Of a stretch of DNA of 64,000 nucleotides, positions 43,501 through 54,512 are shown in pieces (the first letter of the stretch is position 1; each line of letters begins with the position of its first letter). The translations under genes and the position numbers were made by a program. The stretch lies in NCBI GenBank assembly GCA_029168955.1, contig JAPDOI010000363.1:124001-188000 (forward strand), in the 5' to 3' direction. Below the pieces are notes generated by a model that saw only the letters and a list, made by a program, of their open reading frames with translations, had not been told where the DNA came from and searched no databases. This DNA is from Aplectana chamaeleonis (lineage: Eukaryota; Nematoda; Chromadorea; Rhabditida; Cosmocercidae).

Positions 43501-46500
43501 CTGTGAGTGGCTCCGGCCTAGTTCTATAATTAAAAGGTATTGGCTCGAAACGATCGGTTGCAATACTAGAATGACGTTGTACCTAACGTAACCTGCCTTG
43601 AAAGTCCGAAACACCAAGAACGGACCTCATATTCGCGTTCAGCGCCCGGGACCAACCCCCCCCCCTCTTACTACTACTGAAATATGGGAGTGATAAGCAA
43701 GAAGTAAGAGAGCGGTGATCCTACTGCGACCAACGGCGCCCTGCCTCGTCTGCCCGCAGCAGTAGCAGGAGCATCGAGCTCGGACGGCGTAATGGTGCAG
43801 AGGTTAGCCTCACATGCGCGACACTTGGGTTCGAGTTCCCTCCGCGACGAATTTTTAGCATTTTGTAGAAAGCTCACATTTTGACTTGAAATCACATCGT
43901 GACTCATATTTGAACATTCTGCAGCGCAGCATAACCTTGTGATCGGGAGCATCGATCAAAACACGCGGTTAAAGATTGTATTCCCTAGCAAAGCTCTTGC
44001 AATTTTGTAGTGTGAGCGGATGGATTACGAAACGAGGATTGGCTGACATTTGTGGCCAATGATAGTGAACACAGAGCTTCTGAAAATCAGAAGCGCGCAA
44101 CTGTCGATCGAAAACCGATGTGTTCGACCTGGGGCTGCCACAGCCTAGGGATGTACCCTCTATGAAACGTCGCAATTCACATCATCCAAGGCGCGAGCGG
44201 CGCGCGCGACGCCTCGGCCACCGTCTGCCCTACGCTCTCTCACTGTCTCTAACCTCCGCTCGGCACCAGCACGCACAGGAACCAAGTGAATTTCGCCGTT
44301 TTATAGCCTGTATGGCCCTGGCCCGTAATCGCATTTGTTCATCCTAATCTCGCGAACTCCTAGAATTCAACGTTTCTGAAATGTTCATAGGGGTTATTTG
44401 GGCATTGAACACAAACAAGAGGATCAATTTTATTTTTCGGTCATTAAAGTGTCTTACGGTATTTATAATAGAACCCTGCTTACCATAACTCACCTTAGCC
44501 GTTCAGAAAATCAAAAACGGACCACATTTTCATGTTCACCACCCCGAAAAACTGCCACGGACAGGTTTTCAGCGGATTTTTTTAACCTAAGGGGCACAAT
44601 GAGCTCAGTCTCATTTGAAGGGGTCCGAATTTCGAAAAAATCTTGCTTATACTCCCAAACAGGTGATTTGGGGCACTGAACAGGAATATGAGGTCCGTTT
44701 TCGTTGATTTTTATGGTAGGTTACATTAGGTAGAACGTCATTTCGGTACTGCAACAACTTAACCTAACTTTGAACTTTTGTTTCTTTTATTAAACCTGAC
44801 TTTTTCGAATATTGGATCAGGCCGGAGTCACAGTGTTTACTACACGTAGCATGGTCACTCTCCCTAGGTACTTCATTTTGCAAACTACCGACTACGCTTG
44901 AAATGTTCCCCTTGTGAGAGAAAACGGGATCGCCCCATTGCCTTTTTCCGTTGCCGAGGACTATACTGAAGAAATAAAAAAAGCTAACGTAGGCTACACC
45001 TTAACAACGTCCTCAGTGACTTCATCACAAGCCATCTTGTCCTCCGAGACAATCCGTGATATTACATTTTGTTGTTCCAGTCCACTTTCTGGTGTCTTTA
45101 TCGAGAGAACACCATCGTCTTCCTCTTCACATTTCCAATATTCTCTTGCCAACTGAAAATTCTCCACTGCACCACTCATACCAGGTATAAAACGACGCTA
45201 CAACCAGGGTTGAGCAGGGTTGTGACCAGGCGCAACGGAGTCGTAAAAAATTTGGAAAGCTTAAAAAAATGAACTTTTGGGGTGGGCTCGTAAAATTTTT
45301 CGGAGAAAATAAGGAATTTACTCAAAACCACTTGTTAGGCTAAAATAAGGCAAAAAACTCTAAAAAGCTGGAGCAATTTTTGATCTCACGGGGGGGTCGT
45401 AAAAATTTTGAAAAAAAATAAAAAGTTTTGGTCAACAAGGGGGGTCGTAGCTCCACCGAAAATTGGCGCAACGGCCTGCTCAACCCTGGGTACAACACAG
45501 GCACACTTACTTCGGTAAACAGCGACGCCTCCTTCTGATGCTTGTAAACCCGTGTCAGTGGAGTGACTAACATTAACACCGACGACTGATTGAGAAGCTG
45601 AGCAAGCTGGTCCGTCATAAGTTCCGTATTCCGGTCTAGAATACATTCGAGGCTACGGAATGAGGTAAACAACAACAGTTTCTTCTAAAGCGAACAGACT
45701 AACTCACTGAAGTGTATCCACCTGACTGGCACAGTCATATCTCTTTGATGTCGAACCCACTCTACAATATTTTCAGCTGTTGCCGCACTGCCATATAGCC
45801 ACTCGGAAGCGTATTCTAAAAAAAGTTGCAGTATCAGAATTTATTCCTGTCTGCCACCTTACAGGGGAAGTGTTTATGGCGGTAAACGCATCTGCAAAAA
45901 CGAATTGTGTTGTATCTCTTAAAGGCAGTGTTCACGATAATCTTCAATTTTAAGATTATTCTCTATATTGACTAGGTGGCCCTCGGGTAGAACTAAAATG
46001 ACGAAGAAATTGAGAAAAACGCACCGGAAGTACCCGAAATACTTAAGCATCAGCCCGCATTTTAAGTATCACAGGGAGTGTTTGTTGTGACAATGAAATC
46101 TTTTGTGGACCCGTCCTTTGCAATTCTCTGCTCTCTATTGCTCCGTGCTTTCCTTCGGACCCTAACTAATACTGCTTTGCCTAAAATATTCCTCCATCTC
46201 TGGTTAGCTCCATTTTATACCGGTGACAACCACCATGAACATGTTCATCCAACCGGACAACTAGTCCATGTGATAGAATAATGTCACTGAAAGACGACGT
46301 TTTAATGCGCTTCTCGCCGTTTCTTCGTGATTCGGGTAACACTTGCAGGCCAACTCATTGTTTTAGGTGAAAAACTCGAGAACGAAAATCATCGTGAACA
46401 CTGCCTTTAAGCCTCCACTGCAACACTGCGCAGTATCCCGCCCCGAGCGACAGGTGACAGGAAAATACAAGCTCGATGCGGTCGATTTTTGTACTCTTTG

Positions 46501-49500
46501 TACCTTCCAAAACGCACATTAGTTTTTAGAAAATCCAGGAAAGGACCACATAAATATATTCAGCGCCCAAAAAATACCACCCTGAGCAAAGTTTGTGTGA
46601 AAGCACATTCTCCAAACTTTGTACAGACTGATAGCATTTAGAACTTGTAAGGATTTTCGGCTGAGGCCTTTATTAATAACAATTAAAGGGCTCTGGAAGC
46701 GCTTTAGAAAAAAGGGTCCAGATTTGACTTGAAATCCTCCCAGGTGGGTTAATTGGTGCGCTGATTACGAATCTGGGGTTCATCCGTCGATTTTCCAAAA
46801 TTTTCTACTAAATTCGTTCAACGCCTCCAATCGGGGGAAACTTGATGGCAAAATGTTATTTTTGACGACTTCTGGAACGCTACGATAGAAATGGCTCGAA
46901 ATATTTCTCTACGGGTTAGTTGAAGTGGTAAACACGGATCTAGAGTTCGTTTATCAATTTTGGACAGATTATGGTAGTTTACGGTAGATTACGGTAGTTT
47001 GGTCATAGTCTCAAATTTAACTCAAAATTTGTATACGGGGGTTGTTCGTGGTGGTGAATACGAATTTAAAGGCAGCAGCATACACGCTCAAAAATGATCT
47101 AAATTTTATGGAATGAATCGAAGGTCTGGAGCTGTTAGTATTCAGAAATAACGAAAACCCCGAAAAAGTTCGACTGAAATGAAGATATAGCGGTTCATTC
47201 TATATTGGTCTGGAAGTGGACGAGTTGTACCGCATTGGCTGAAATAGCGGAGCTAGGGACGAATTTGTTGGGATAACACCCTAATACACCCGCACGGCCC
47301 TTTCTGGGACGCTTACGCCGTTAGAAGCGAAAAAGAAAAAAAAGCCAAAATGACCGCAATCTAGCATTGAATATTTGTATTGAGGGGCGAAGCCCGTATC
47401 GATGGGCGGAGAAAGGATTATTTGGTGACTCAACAATACGGCTCAAATACGGTCACTTTGAATCGTTTTTGACGCCTTCAACTTTATGAGAGTCCTACAA
47501 GGGCCCGTACGACCACACTAATCTAGTTATCGCCCGTTTGTCAATTTTCCAAAACTAAGGTGGGTTTTGTCCCCTAAACGACGTAATACTTACCGTAACC
47601 TAGAGTAAACCTCAGAGTTTCGACAAACGGACTACAAGTTCGTGTCCCCCACCCTATATTACCTCTACATACAAGTTTTGAGCAAAATCCGAGAGAATTT
47701 TTTGAACACAAAAAAATGTCTGCTAGGTGCTTGCCTTTTCGCAAAGCTTGAACAACGCTTATAACTTCTTGGAACCTGCAGCTCAGGGCGGGATACTACG
47801 CAGTTTTACTATAGAGCCACAAGAGATACTAAAAGTACTAGTCGTTTTAGCAGATGCGAATTACCACCAAAAATACTTCCCTTGTTGGTGAAGAATTAGA
47901 GATCACCTCTGAAGGAGTGAATGTGCATATCCCCCTCAAAACGCATGCCCACTTCTTGAGCCACACGTTCACGCGTTATCACAGCGAAGCATGTAGACTC
48001 GTCCTCTGAAAAAAAACGAATCAATATTCAGTGACATCTCAGAGAATGATGCAAATAAGGTATCATTACCTAATGTACCACTTTGCAGCATCATAGCAGC
48101 AGCGGCGAATGCCCGATACCCACGAGTAGTGTCCATATTCTATACGATGGTGATGAATACAAGTTTAAGCTATGATGCAGTAAAACATCCTAAGGCGCTT
48201 CTCGACCCTGAACCATCAAACAGTTCTGCTCGTTCTCTCAATCTTCGGGTCGGCTTCTGTTGCTTTCCGGTCCCCTACAGTTCGCCCAAACAGCAACAGC
48301 AGTGGCCCGAAGATTGGGGGAATGAACCGAACTGTCGAGCGGCTCCGATTTCTGTTCGGTGCGGCTCGGGGCCGAGAATTGCCTCACAGGGGAAGTACAC
48401 AAACCGTATGTCGGACCTGCGGAAACGAATTGTATTGTCAGTACCTCTTGAGCACCTTTAGTAATACTTTGCAGTACCTCGCCCCGAACACCGGGATTCG
48501 AAAAGTTATGAGCGTTTATGAACTTTGAAACCCATCAGACATTTTTTGGGGTAGTTGGAAGAAAAATTTCAAATTTTGTTCAAAACTTGTATGTAGGAGT
48601 AAGCTAGAGTGCTGAAAACGAATCTGGGGTTTGCCTGTCGGAATTCTGAGGTTTACTGGAGGTCACGGTAGGTAATCTGCCATTTAGGGGTGCAAACCCT
48701 ACCTTAATAGTTCGAAAATCGGCAAATGGACATCAAATTCATATTCACCACCCCGAACAACCCCCGCTTACAAATCTTGAGTCAAATCTGAGACTTTGAT
48801 CAAACCACCACCGTACACCCTTCGTAATCTACCGTTATCTGTGTAAAATCGGCAAACATACCTCACATTCGTGTTGAGCACATAAAATTACCATCAGAGA
48901 ATTATTTTGAAACACATCTATAGAAGAAATTCGGAAATCTCGAAAGTGGCGTTTGCCCTCAAATTTTTCCCCCGCTGAGATGCTCTGAGAGAATTAAGCC
49001 GAAAAATATGGAAAACCGACAAACATACCTTAGATTCGTGATCAGCGCCCGAAGAACACTTTCCTGGGAGAATTTCAAGTCAAATTTGGTACTTTTCTGA
49101 AGTGCTTTCAGAACCCCTAATCGATATATACCAGCCCAACCTAAAATCCGTACAATTCAATACGCTATCAGTCTGCACAAAAATCGGGAGATGTGATTCA
49201 TCCACACTTTGCTCAGAGGGGTGGTTTTGGGCGCTGAACACGACTATGAGGCCCATTTCCAGATTCTCAAGAATTTACTGAGCATTTTGGAAGATAAAAA
49301 AGCACAAAAAACGACCACTTTAAGCTTATAACTTCCCGAAACCAGCGACTAGGGCCGGGGTACCGCGCAGTTTTACTATAGATGCCCAAGATATACTAGC
49401 AATACAATTCGTTTCCGCAGATCCGACATACGCTTTGCATACTTCCCTTGTAACTCAGACAAAGCTTTTCATCCAACCAACCTTGAATGGGAAATATCCA

Positions 49501-50067
49501 GCCACCAAAGCGTGACACTCGCGCTTCATCGCGCTAAGTTCCTCCAACGATGAAATCAGGTACAATGGGTTCCTCAACCTCACCACCCACCTGTAATGAC
49601 TGGAAACATAGCAATCGTTTGAAGACAGCGTACGCCTTCATATAAAGCGAGAAAAGTCATACGCCTTCATATAAAGCGAGAAAAGTCAGTCTACAAGCTC
49701 GTAAGCGTGACTGAGATCCATACGGAAACAGAATGGTATGGCTCAGAACAAAACGCCTGCACATTTTGAAGAGTCAAAAACTACCCACTATAACAATATA
49801 TAGAGGGTAGTTTTTGACTCTTCGAAATACTTAGGCGTTGCGTTGTGTGCCATACCATTCTATCATTTACTTAGTTACCTTAACGAGGATAACGAGCGTG
49901 TGTGCTGCCTTTGAAACACACCTGTATATGTGATCTACTGCTTGCTCCCCTTGGTATACCGAGTGAACATTAGAAGAATAAGCGACAATCAATGGGAACT
50001 GATAGATTTTGAAGGCGTTTCGACATTCTCCCGACGCTGTCCAACAATTGACTGCTACAAATCTAAT
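37508..50067 (-). CDS. TXNDC11: TXNDC11-like multi-thioredoxin-domain protein (5' and 3' incomplete)
   Basis: Exons in minus-strand order: 50067-49922, 49590-49482, 48139-48070, 48005-47907, 45815-45708, 45635-45511, 45152-45000, 43370-43122, 39550-39473 (probable), 38955-38810, 38698-38638, 38584-38501, 38435-38330, 38228-38095, 37954-37874, 37809-37672 and 37609-37508. Phases agree except around 39473-38955, where one or more exons are unresolved. About 660 residues are recovered. They align in order with TXNDC11 as I recall it (FVAVNCW, VRWIHF, LAREYWKC, SCC, NDTLKFAVLDS, then the last thioredoxin domain and a basic coiled coil). The family is an ER-membrane thioredoxin-like protein linked to dual-oxidase maturation and ER quality control. 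In the last domain the family's WCxxC is WHSPS, so no redox Cys pair is present there. Many introns are transposon-filled. Confidence 0.78.
39560..40370. other. TXNDC11-like intron, no recognised element
   Basis: AT-rich sequence between the probable exon at 39473-39550 and the LINE remnant. Open frames at 40176-40449 have no domain I recognise. Confidence 0.35.
40762..42017 (-). mobile_element. Mariner transposon, complete, 1256 bp
   Basis: TA lies on both sides (40760-40761 and 42018-42019). The inverted ends begin CCATGTTGTCCAATAATTC and CCAGGCCGTCCAATAATTC and run about 35 bp. Removing the element with one TA restores the LINE frame exactly. It is GC-richer than its host DNA. A mariner named bandit is known from hookworms; I cannot say whether this is that element. 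Confidence 0.92.
40836..41849 (-). CDS. Mariner transposase, DD34D, apparently intact
   Basis: 337 residues, the normal mariner length, without stops. The N-terminal helix-turn-helix DNA-binding part includes SQRTVSRWFNRFESG and a second HTH around GCSKSTILNRLNLLGY, then RWMPHRL, a WVPHEL-like motif. The catalytic triad is Asp in VTGDGSWVHYD, Asp in LLHDNARPH, and the third Asp in SPYLAPSDYHLF. There are 34 residues between the second and third, as in mariner. The enzyme would cut and paste the element at TA. It is encoded about 170 bp inside the right terminal repeat. Whether it is active is unknown; nothing visible is broken. Confidence 0.92.
   Translation of the reverse strand: MDQGRIRTFVYYEWLLGNDTGTAVANICRACKEDAMSQRTVSRWFNRFESGDTSLEDREHSGMPSTVDDDEVRRCIKEKPIATTRKLATTLGCSKSTILNRLNLLGYHKVLARWMPHRLTDANKQSRVAVCQSLLLCPHSKEFLEDLVTGDGSWVHYDNVARRAVWIPRGEEPPTTPKTDLHPLKIMLCCWWDTKGMLYFELLPQGRTVTATIYTDQLEKLAAAIREKRPRRASVHLLHDNARPHVAKETQQKLAALGWETVAHPPYSPYLAPSDYHLFRPLKHHLAGRKFTNYDNLKSDIADFFESQPPEFRAKGIGHLPNRWAIVVDNCGDYIVD
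43785..43860 (+). repeat. tRNA-like sequence, possible SINE or pseudo-tRNA
   Basis: TGGTGCAGAGG is a full A-box match, and GGGTTCGAGTTCC 35 bases later resembles a B box with one extra base. The anticodon stem does not form convincingly, so it is not called as a tRNA gene. Confidence 0.35.
43861..44990. repeat. TXNDC11-like intron with dispersed repeats
   Basis: 44150-44320 is a CT-rich repeat copy (CTCTCACTGTCTCTAACCTCC then GGAACCAAGTGAATTTCGCCG). 44390-44830 carries the GGTAGGTTACATTAGG / GGGCGCTGAA type words common in the window's inverted-repeat elements. No exon is seen. Confidence 0.4.
45923..46406. mobile_element. Intact TTAA-type MITE, family A
   Basis: TTAA at 45919-45922 and 46407-46410; the ends AGGCAGTGTTCACGAT and ATCGTGAACACTGCCT are perfect inverted repeats. 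Confidence 0.88.
47070..47535. mobile_element. TTAA-type MITE, family B, right end lost
   Basis: It begins AGGCAGCAGCATACACGCTC after TTAA, and its body matches 11455-11905. No matching right end is found before the sequence returns to the surrounding element near 47535. Confidence 0.6.
48215..48350. repeat. Imperfect hairpin
   Basis: ACAGTTCTGCTCGTTCTCTCAATCTTCGGG pairs imperfectly with CCCGAAGATTGGGGGAATGAACCGAACTGT about 90 bases on, with GTTGCTTTCCGG and AACAGCAACAG between. It is intronic in the TXNDC11-like gene. Confidence 0.55.
48386..49451. mobile_element. Long-TIR element with about 120-bp inverted ends
   Basis: The left arm (AGGGGAAGTAC, CGTATGTCGGA-CTGCGGAAACG, AATTGTATTG) is repeated inverted at 49330-49451 (CGTTTCCGCAGATCCGACATACG). 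The interior has GGTTTACTGGAGGTCACGGTAGG words. No transposase is seen. It fills most of the intron between exons 49482-49590 and 48070-48139. Confidence 0.7.
49617..49916. mobile_element. Small TIR element forming an entire TXNDC11-like intron
   Basis: The ends TTTGAAGACAGCGTACGC and GAGCGTGTGTGCTGCCTTTGAA resemble family B ends. The intron is 49591-49921, so the element makes up about 90% of it and abuts the splice donor. The hairpin at 49730-49861 is inside. Confidence 0.5.
49730..49861. repeat. Near-perfect 130-bp palindrome
   Basis: AGAATGGTATGGC at the left pairs with GCCATACCATTCT at the right. The inner arms GAAGAGTCAAAAACTACCC and GGGTAGTTTTTGACTCTTC pair exactly around an 18-base AT-rich loop. 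It would form a long hairpin as RNA. Confidence 0.85.
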
Positions 50068-50550
50068 CTGAAAAGGTTTAATGTGGTAATTTATGGCAGA
50101 GCAAGAGAAGAAGAGCAGTAGGATCTATGCTGACGGCTGGAAGATGAAGAGCTACCCATCTTTGGGTGTCAACTACCTGACGACTGCCCGAACATCGCGT
50201 AACAAGGTGTAAGCAGAAACCTGTTCGCACGGAAAGCGATTCTATGAAGGCTCGAAGACTGCCTGCGTCCAACAGTCTTGCGCACAACTCAGCTACTTTG
50301 TGATACCCGTATCTTCACCTCCGTTCACGAGAACTTCGACCCTTTTAGCAACCCATGCATGGTTTAAAGATATACAACGACTCATTAGCCTGGTGCATAC
50401 TTCCTATAGCCGCGATTCGAAGCCGGCGACGTATCAAGCCAGAACGCTGCGCGGGATGAGCGTGTGGAGGTGAAGCCTTCCATCTATCATGCGCGTCGCT
50501 GACCGTTGACGTTTATACTTCTCATAGCTAAGATTGTCGTCTGATGTCAT
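50068..50550. other. Upstream of the first recovered TXNDC11-like exon; nothing recognised
   Basis: The N-terminal thioredoxin and membrane-anchor exons of this gene should lie upstream on the minus strand. I could not identify them here or beyond. Confidence 0.4.
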
Positions 50551-50552
50551 TG

Positions 50553-50900
50553 AGGCACTGTTCACGATAAATCTCGTTTCTGAGTTTTCAGTGTGGAATA
50601 CTATGCTGGCAGATTTTAGAGGGTAAAGGGTAAAAGAAAGCAGCAAAAACGGGCCAGAAATCGATAAAACGGCCGCGAAGTAAAGATTTTGTTAGCCCAG
50701 TACGCCTGCTTAGCCCACCCCACCCCACGTTCCGACGAGCTTGTGGCGCCGCGCTCTGAACCTGTACGTACATAAGAAATCGCTATTTAAGCTTATTCTG
50801 AGCGCCTTTCTTCGCTGTTTCTTCACTATTCGATAGGTCACGACAAAACAACCCCATTTTGTGTCGAACTCGAATATGATATTCATTACGAACACTGCCT
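50553..50900. mobile_element. TTAA-type MITE, variant A, uninterrupted
   Basis: It starts AGGCACTGTTCACGAT-AAATCTCG and ends GAACACTGCCT before TTAA (50901-50904). It is the empty reference copy for the interrupted elements at 24033-25442 and 32422-33314. Confidence 0.8.
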
Positions 50901-50904
50901 TTAA

Positions 50905-53900
50905 GGAACAATGCATCGTCGCCAATCCTTACAGATTAACACATGGACGCGAAAAGCATGAATCGATCTTTAGCCGGCTCAGCGTCTGCCACTGTTGCGC
51001 CTAGCTGGGACGTGTATCACCACCACGGCTGGTGGAGGGAACGGGAAGGGTCGTAGCAACTTTCACCGACGAAATTGGAATTCGGAGGGTGGAACTATGA
51101 AAACCTTGGGATGAAAAAGGACATTGAAGAATGTATTTGAGACTTTTTTGGGATAAAAATTTGAATGACCAACGGAAGTGGCTGGCAGTCACCGTCGCCG
51201 ACACAAGGGCCCGCTTGCACCTACTTGTGCGACGATAGGAGCACTGTATGCTGAGGTGTCGCAACCCGATACGTCTGCATTCTACTTCGGAATTACTTGG
51301 TTCCATCGCGCGCGTGTGCACGCGTACGTCGCTCACTCCTCCACCTAACTCTCGCCAACTCCTCCCTTTCTCCTCGCGCGCACTCGAAGCAACCAAGTAA
51401 ATTCCGTTCCGCTCTGAAAGCGTAGCGTTCAGCGATTACGCTGCATTTTGATAGAACGCGGTAGCCTCGCTCTTCGAAAGGACGCCAAAATCCGTCAAAA
51501 CATTACGCGTTGACAGGCTGCGCACAACAATGAAAACTTGACTTGCGTAACACGCATAACGCGTGGCCATGCAGAACAGAGCTGTTTCGCAAAGGTCCAC
51601 TGTTTTAATACTACAGAGCATGGGCGCGGCGTCCGACTGAAAACTAGAATTGAAATTCCACCTTCTTTCCAGAGTTCTGCAGTGTTCTGGTCGGCCACAG
51701 TGAGTCTTACAAGGATGTTGCCTGCGTTCACAGCGCGGGTGGGGCGAAGAAGCAGCTGGGCTGGCAAACGTGACGCGCGCGGCGAAAACACTGCGTTTAC
51801 CTCGTCGTTAGGTCGCGTTAACCGCAGGCCTCTTAAAGAGAAAAAATCAGTTGGCGTTCGCTCAAAAAATCGCCGCATTCAAGAGTAACGAATATGCATT
51901 CAACTCGAGACCACACCCATCGAAAGGCTCTATCGCAGAGCACCTGCTCCGAACAGCAGCACGTGCTGCAGAATTTAATCATAAGAGCACGTGCTGAAAG
52001 ATAGCCCAGCACTATCATAGCACCATACCGACACGCAACGCGGCCAGCACACTGACATGCGGAACGCCCAGCTTGCCGAGCACCATCTGGGGCCGCCAGC
52101 GATTCAAGGAAATCTACAGCGACTGGAGGACCAAGTAGAGCAAACTTGGGTTATTGAACCGACAACGCTGCCGAAATCTGAGTTCCGCCTCAAGAGTGCG
52201 TTCAATGCTTTTTTTTTGAAAAATCGGTTTGTCATAGAGCTGAATGTATATCATGAACGCCCTGAGCGTCTTATTTGTTAGGGCACGTGCTCTAATTTGA
52301 AGCACAATAGGAGCACGTGTTCCCCTAGCAGCACGTTCCCTAACGGTGCTCGAAACCGCTTTATCTTCCAGTTGAATACACAGTAGACACGCATTCAATG
52401 CGGCGATTGTCTGACGCGCCCAACGAGGATGTGAACGCAGCTATTCTCTCCCCCCCCCCGTCGCGTGTGGCAGCCGAACCGCTTCTTAGCCTCACCGCGC
52501 TGTGATTGCGACCAACATCCCAGTCCTACAACACGAAAAACAAAATTTTGGTCACGCCTCGAGAAAATTCGTGAATCTTTCGAAAATTTTAGCGACCTCG
52601 AAAATATTGTCACTGAAGAGGGATGTTGGTAGTTCCGCTGAAGTCGGTCACAACGCCTCACGGGACCATGCTTCTTACCAACAGTCGGAACATTAAGATT
52701 TGATGTTGAAAAAAGAATCAAAACCAAGATACTGACTCAGAATCCAGTCGAGTCTGCCATGCGGGACAACGGATGGGACGTGAAAATTTTCATAAAATTG
52801 CAACTTCGAAGAGGGGGACGCAGAAATTCGGGACCGAAAGTGAAAAACACTTCAGAAATTCGTCATAAGCACCGAGAATTGCGATTTTCAGTATCAAAAC
52901 TGTCCATGAAATTTTCACAGAGAACGACACGAAAATTTTCGATATTTTTCAAGAATTTTGGCCAGCAGTGGGAGGAAAACATAGGTTCTTCAAGGTCCAA
53001 GACGGCGGTTCGTTTGACCCATTTCTGGCTGGACTCTATATACATTCAGAGAAGAAACATGCGAAAATAACACTAAACGATCAAAACAACATCACCATCA
53101 TAATAAAAAAAAGGTAAATCAAAAGGTGAAACCAACATTTTTGTGATTCCGGAACACTAAAGCCACCACGTCGAATGGGTGTCTCAGCTGATTGGAATGA
53201 GAACTCCAGGGAGCATAATACATGGTAATCAGAAGATCAGTTTTACGAACCGCTCTAGAAGATATATCACGTTTCAGAACAGGAAACAGAACCGGAAAGA
53301 ACAAAATAGTAAGGGAGGACACGAACCACAAAACAAGGTAGAAATCTGAAAGCCCACCTTTGTGGATGGAATTGCCCAGTGTAGAAATCTGTCAGATAAT
53401 TGCTTGAACTATTCGGAAAGAATGGTCGAGGTCCTTTCGGCTTCAGTATCGTGGGACGAGAATACACTTCACTGAAAACTCTTGAATATACTTGTAGCAC
53501 GAGTAGAGGAACTGGTCGATTGATAAAACCACTGATCCCACCTACATTCTCACACGATAACTGCCTAGACTGTTTATCGCACTTGCGAAACGAGGTATCC
53601 TCTAATTCAGAGTTAAATTTGATTTGTTCCTTCGCGTACGCAAGAGGATCGAGGCAAGAGACAGCGAGGGGGGCAAAGAGACGCAGCATGTTCGCGCACA
53701 CGCACGCGACCGACGAGATTAAATTTCACTTCAAAATAGAGGGTATCTTGTGTCTCTACCGCTTCAGTATGATATTTTAGTACTGGTTGTTCCTCGAGAT
53801 TTACAATCGGCACGGATCGTACCGACAATTTGCGTTCCTCGATGTGCATTGGCTCAAACTCGATGAGCATATGCAAAAGCATATGTGCACCGAGTCTACG

Positions 53901-54149
53901 CCAACGTACAATATGGAACGCAAGCCATCAGCGCGATCCGTGAAGACTATAAAGCCAGAGGACATCCACAGAATTATTTTTCAGATTTTGCTTATCTTGG
54001 AGAGGATTAGACGCAGATCACTACATATACCCCCCCCCCTCTATTGCGGTCTAAATCTAAAAAATGTCTCTATTGCGGTTTCATTCCCTCTAGGTTATAA
54101 CTTCTAGTTTACAGGTCATAGGCGGGTTTGGCCAAATTACCGGTTTCAT
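50905..54149. other. Gene-free stretch with scattered repeats
   Basis: CT/GA-rich repeat copies lie at about 51290-51410 (+) and 53590-53750 (-). GAGCACGTG-like words recur at 51930-52330. A hairpin-MITE-like piece is at 53807-53945 (GCACGGATCGTACCGACAATTTGCGTTCC against GGAACGCAAGCC-GATCCGTGAAGACT). No exon with splice sites is convincing in any of the open frames at 51495-53701. Confidence 0.4.
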
Positions 54150-54512
54150 GTGGGAAGCCAGTAAACCCCTGTCCCGAAGTTCCAGTGATTTATATTAAGG
54201 TGCCCTAGCTGGCTGGCACGGCCAAACCTTGCTTTGTTGGCTATGTATGCCGATCTGTTCTCAAGATTTTTGATGACCACGTTATAAATCCAACCCTCCC
54301 ATCAGTCTTCGATATGGATTTTTTACTCCGGATGAGAAACTATAGTGCTTGGGTTTCGCGTATTTTCAGTGCTCATTTTTACCTTGATGTGCCTGCCCTA
54401 ATTCCGTTACGTTTTATTTTTTAACCACTGTTTCTATTCAAATTTGATTGTTGGCGCGCCCTGCGGGCGTATCAATTAAATAAATAAATGAATAAATAAA
54501 TAAATATAAGGT
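54150..54512 (+). mobile_element. LINE/SINE 3' end with TAAA-type tail
   Basis: A non-coding 3' region ends GCGCGCCCTGCGGGCGTATCAATT and then an (AAATAAAT)n tail at about 54474-54512. Such A-rich tetramer tails are typical of RTE-type LINEs and their SINEs. No ORF remains. Confidence 0.5.

Larger units (their letters stand above)
45860..47886. mobile_element. Long-TIR element filling a TXNDC11-like intron, itself twice invaded
   Basis: The left end ACAGGGGAAGTG and the right region ending ATACTTCCCTTGT match the ends of 48386-49451 and 60419-61327. A family A MITE (45923-46406) sits in its left arm and a family B MITE (from 47070) in its right half. It occupies nearly all of the intron 45816-47906. 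Confidence 0.6.

Noticed and set aside
43785..43860. Functional tRNA gene
   Set aside because: The anticodon stem does not pair and the T-loop region has an extra base.
51001..51888. Frames of 116-131 codons on both strands
   Set aside because: They overlap in antisense, have no domain, and include the CT-rich dispersed repeat.
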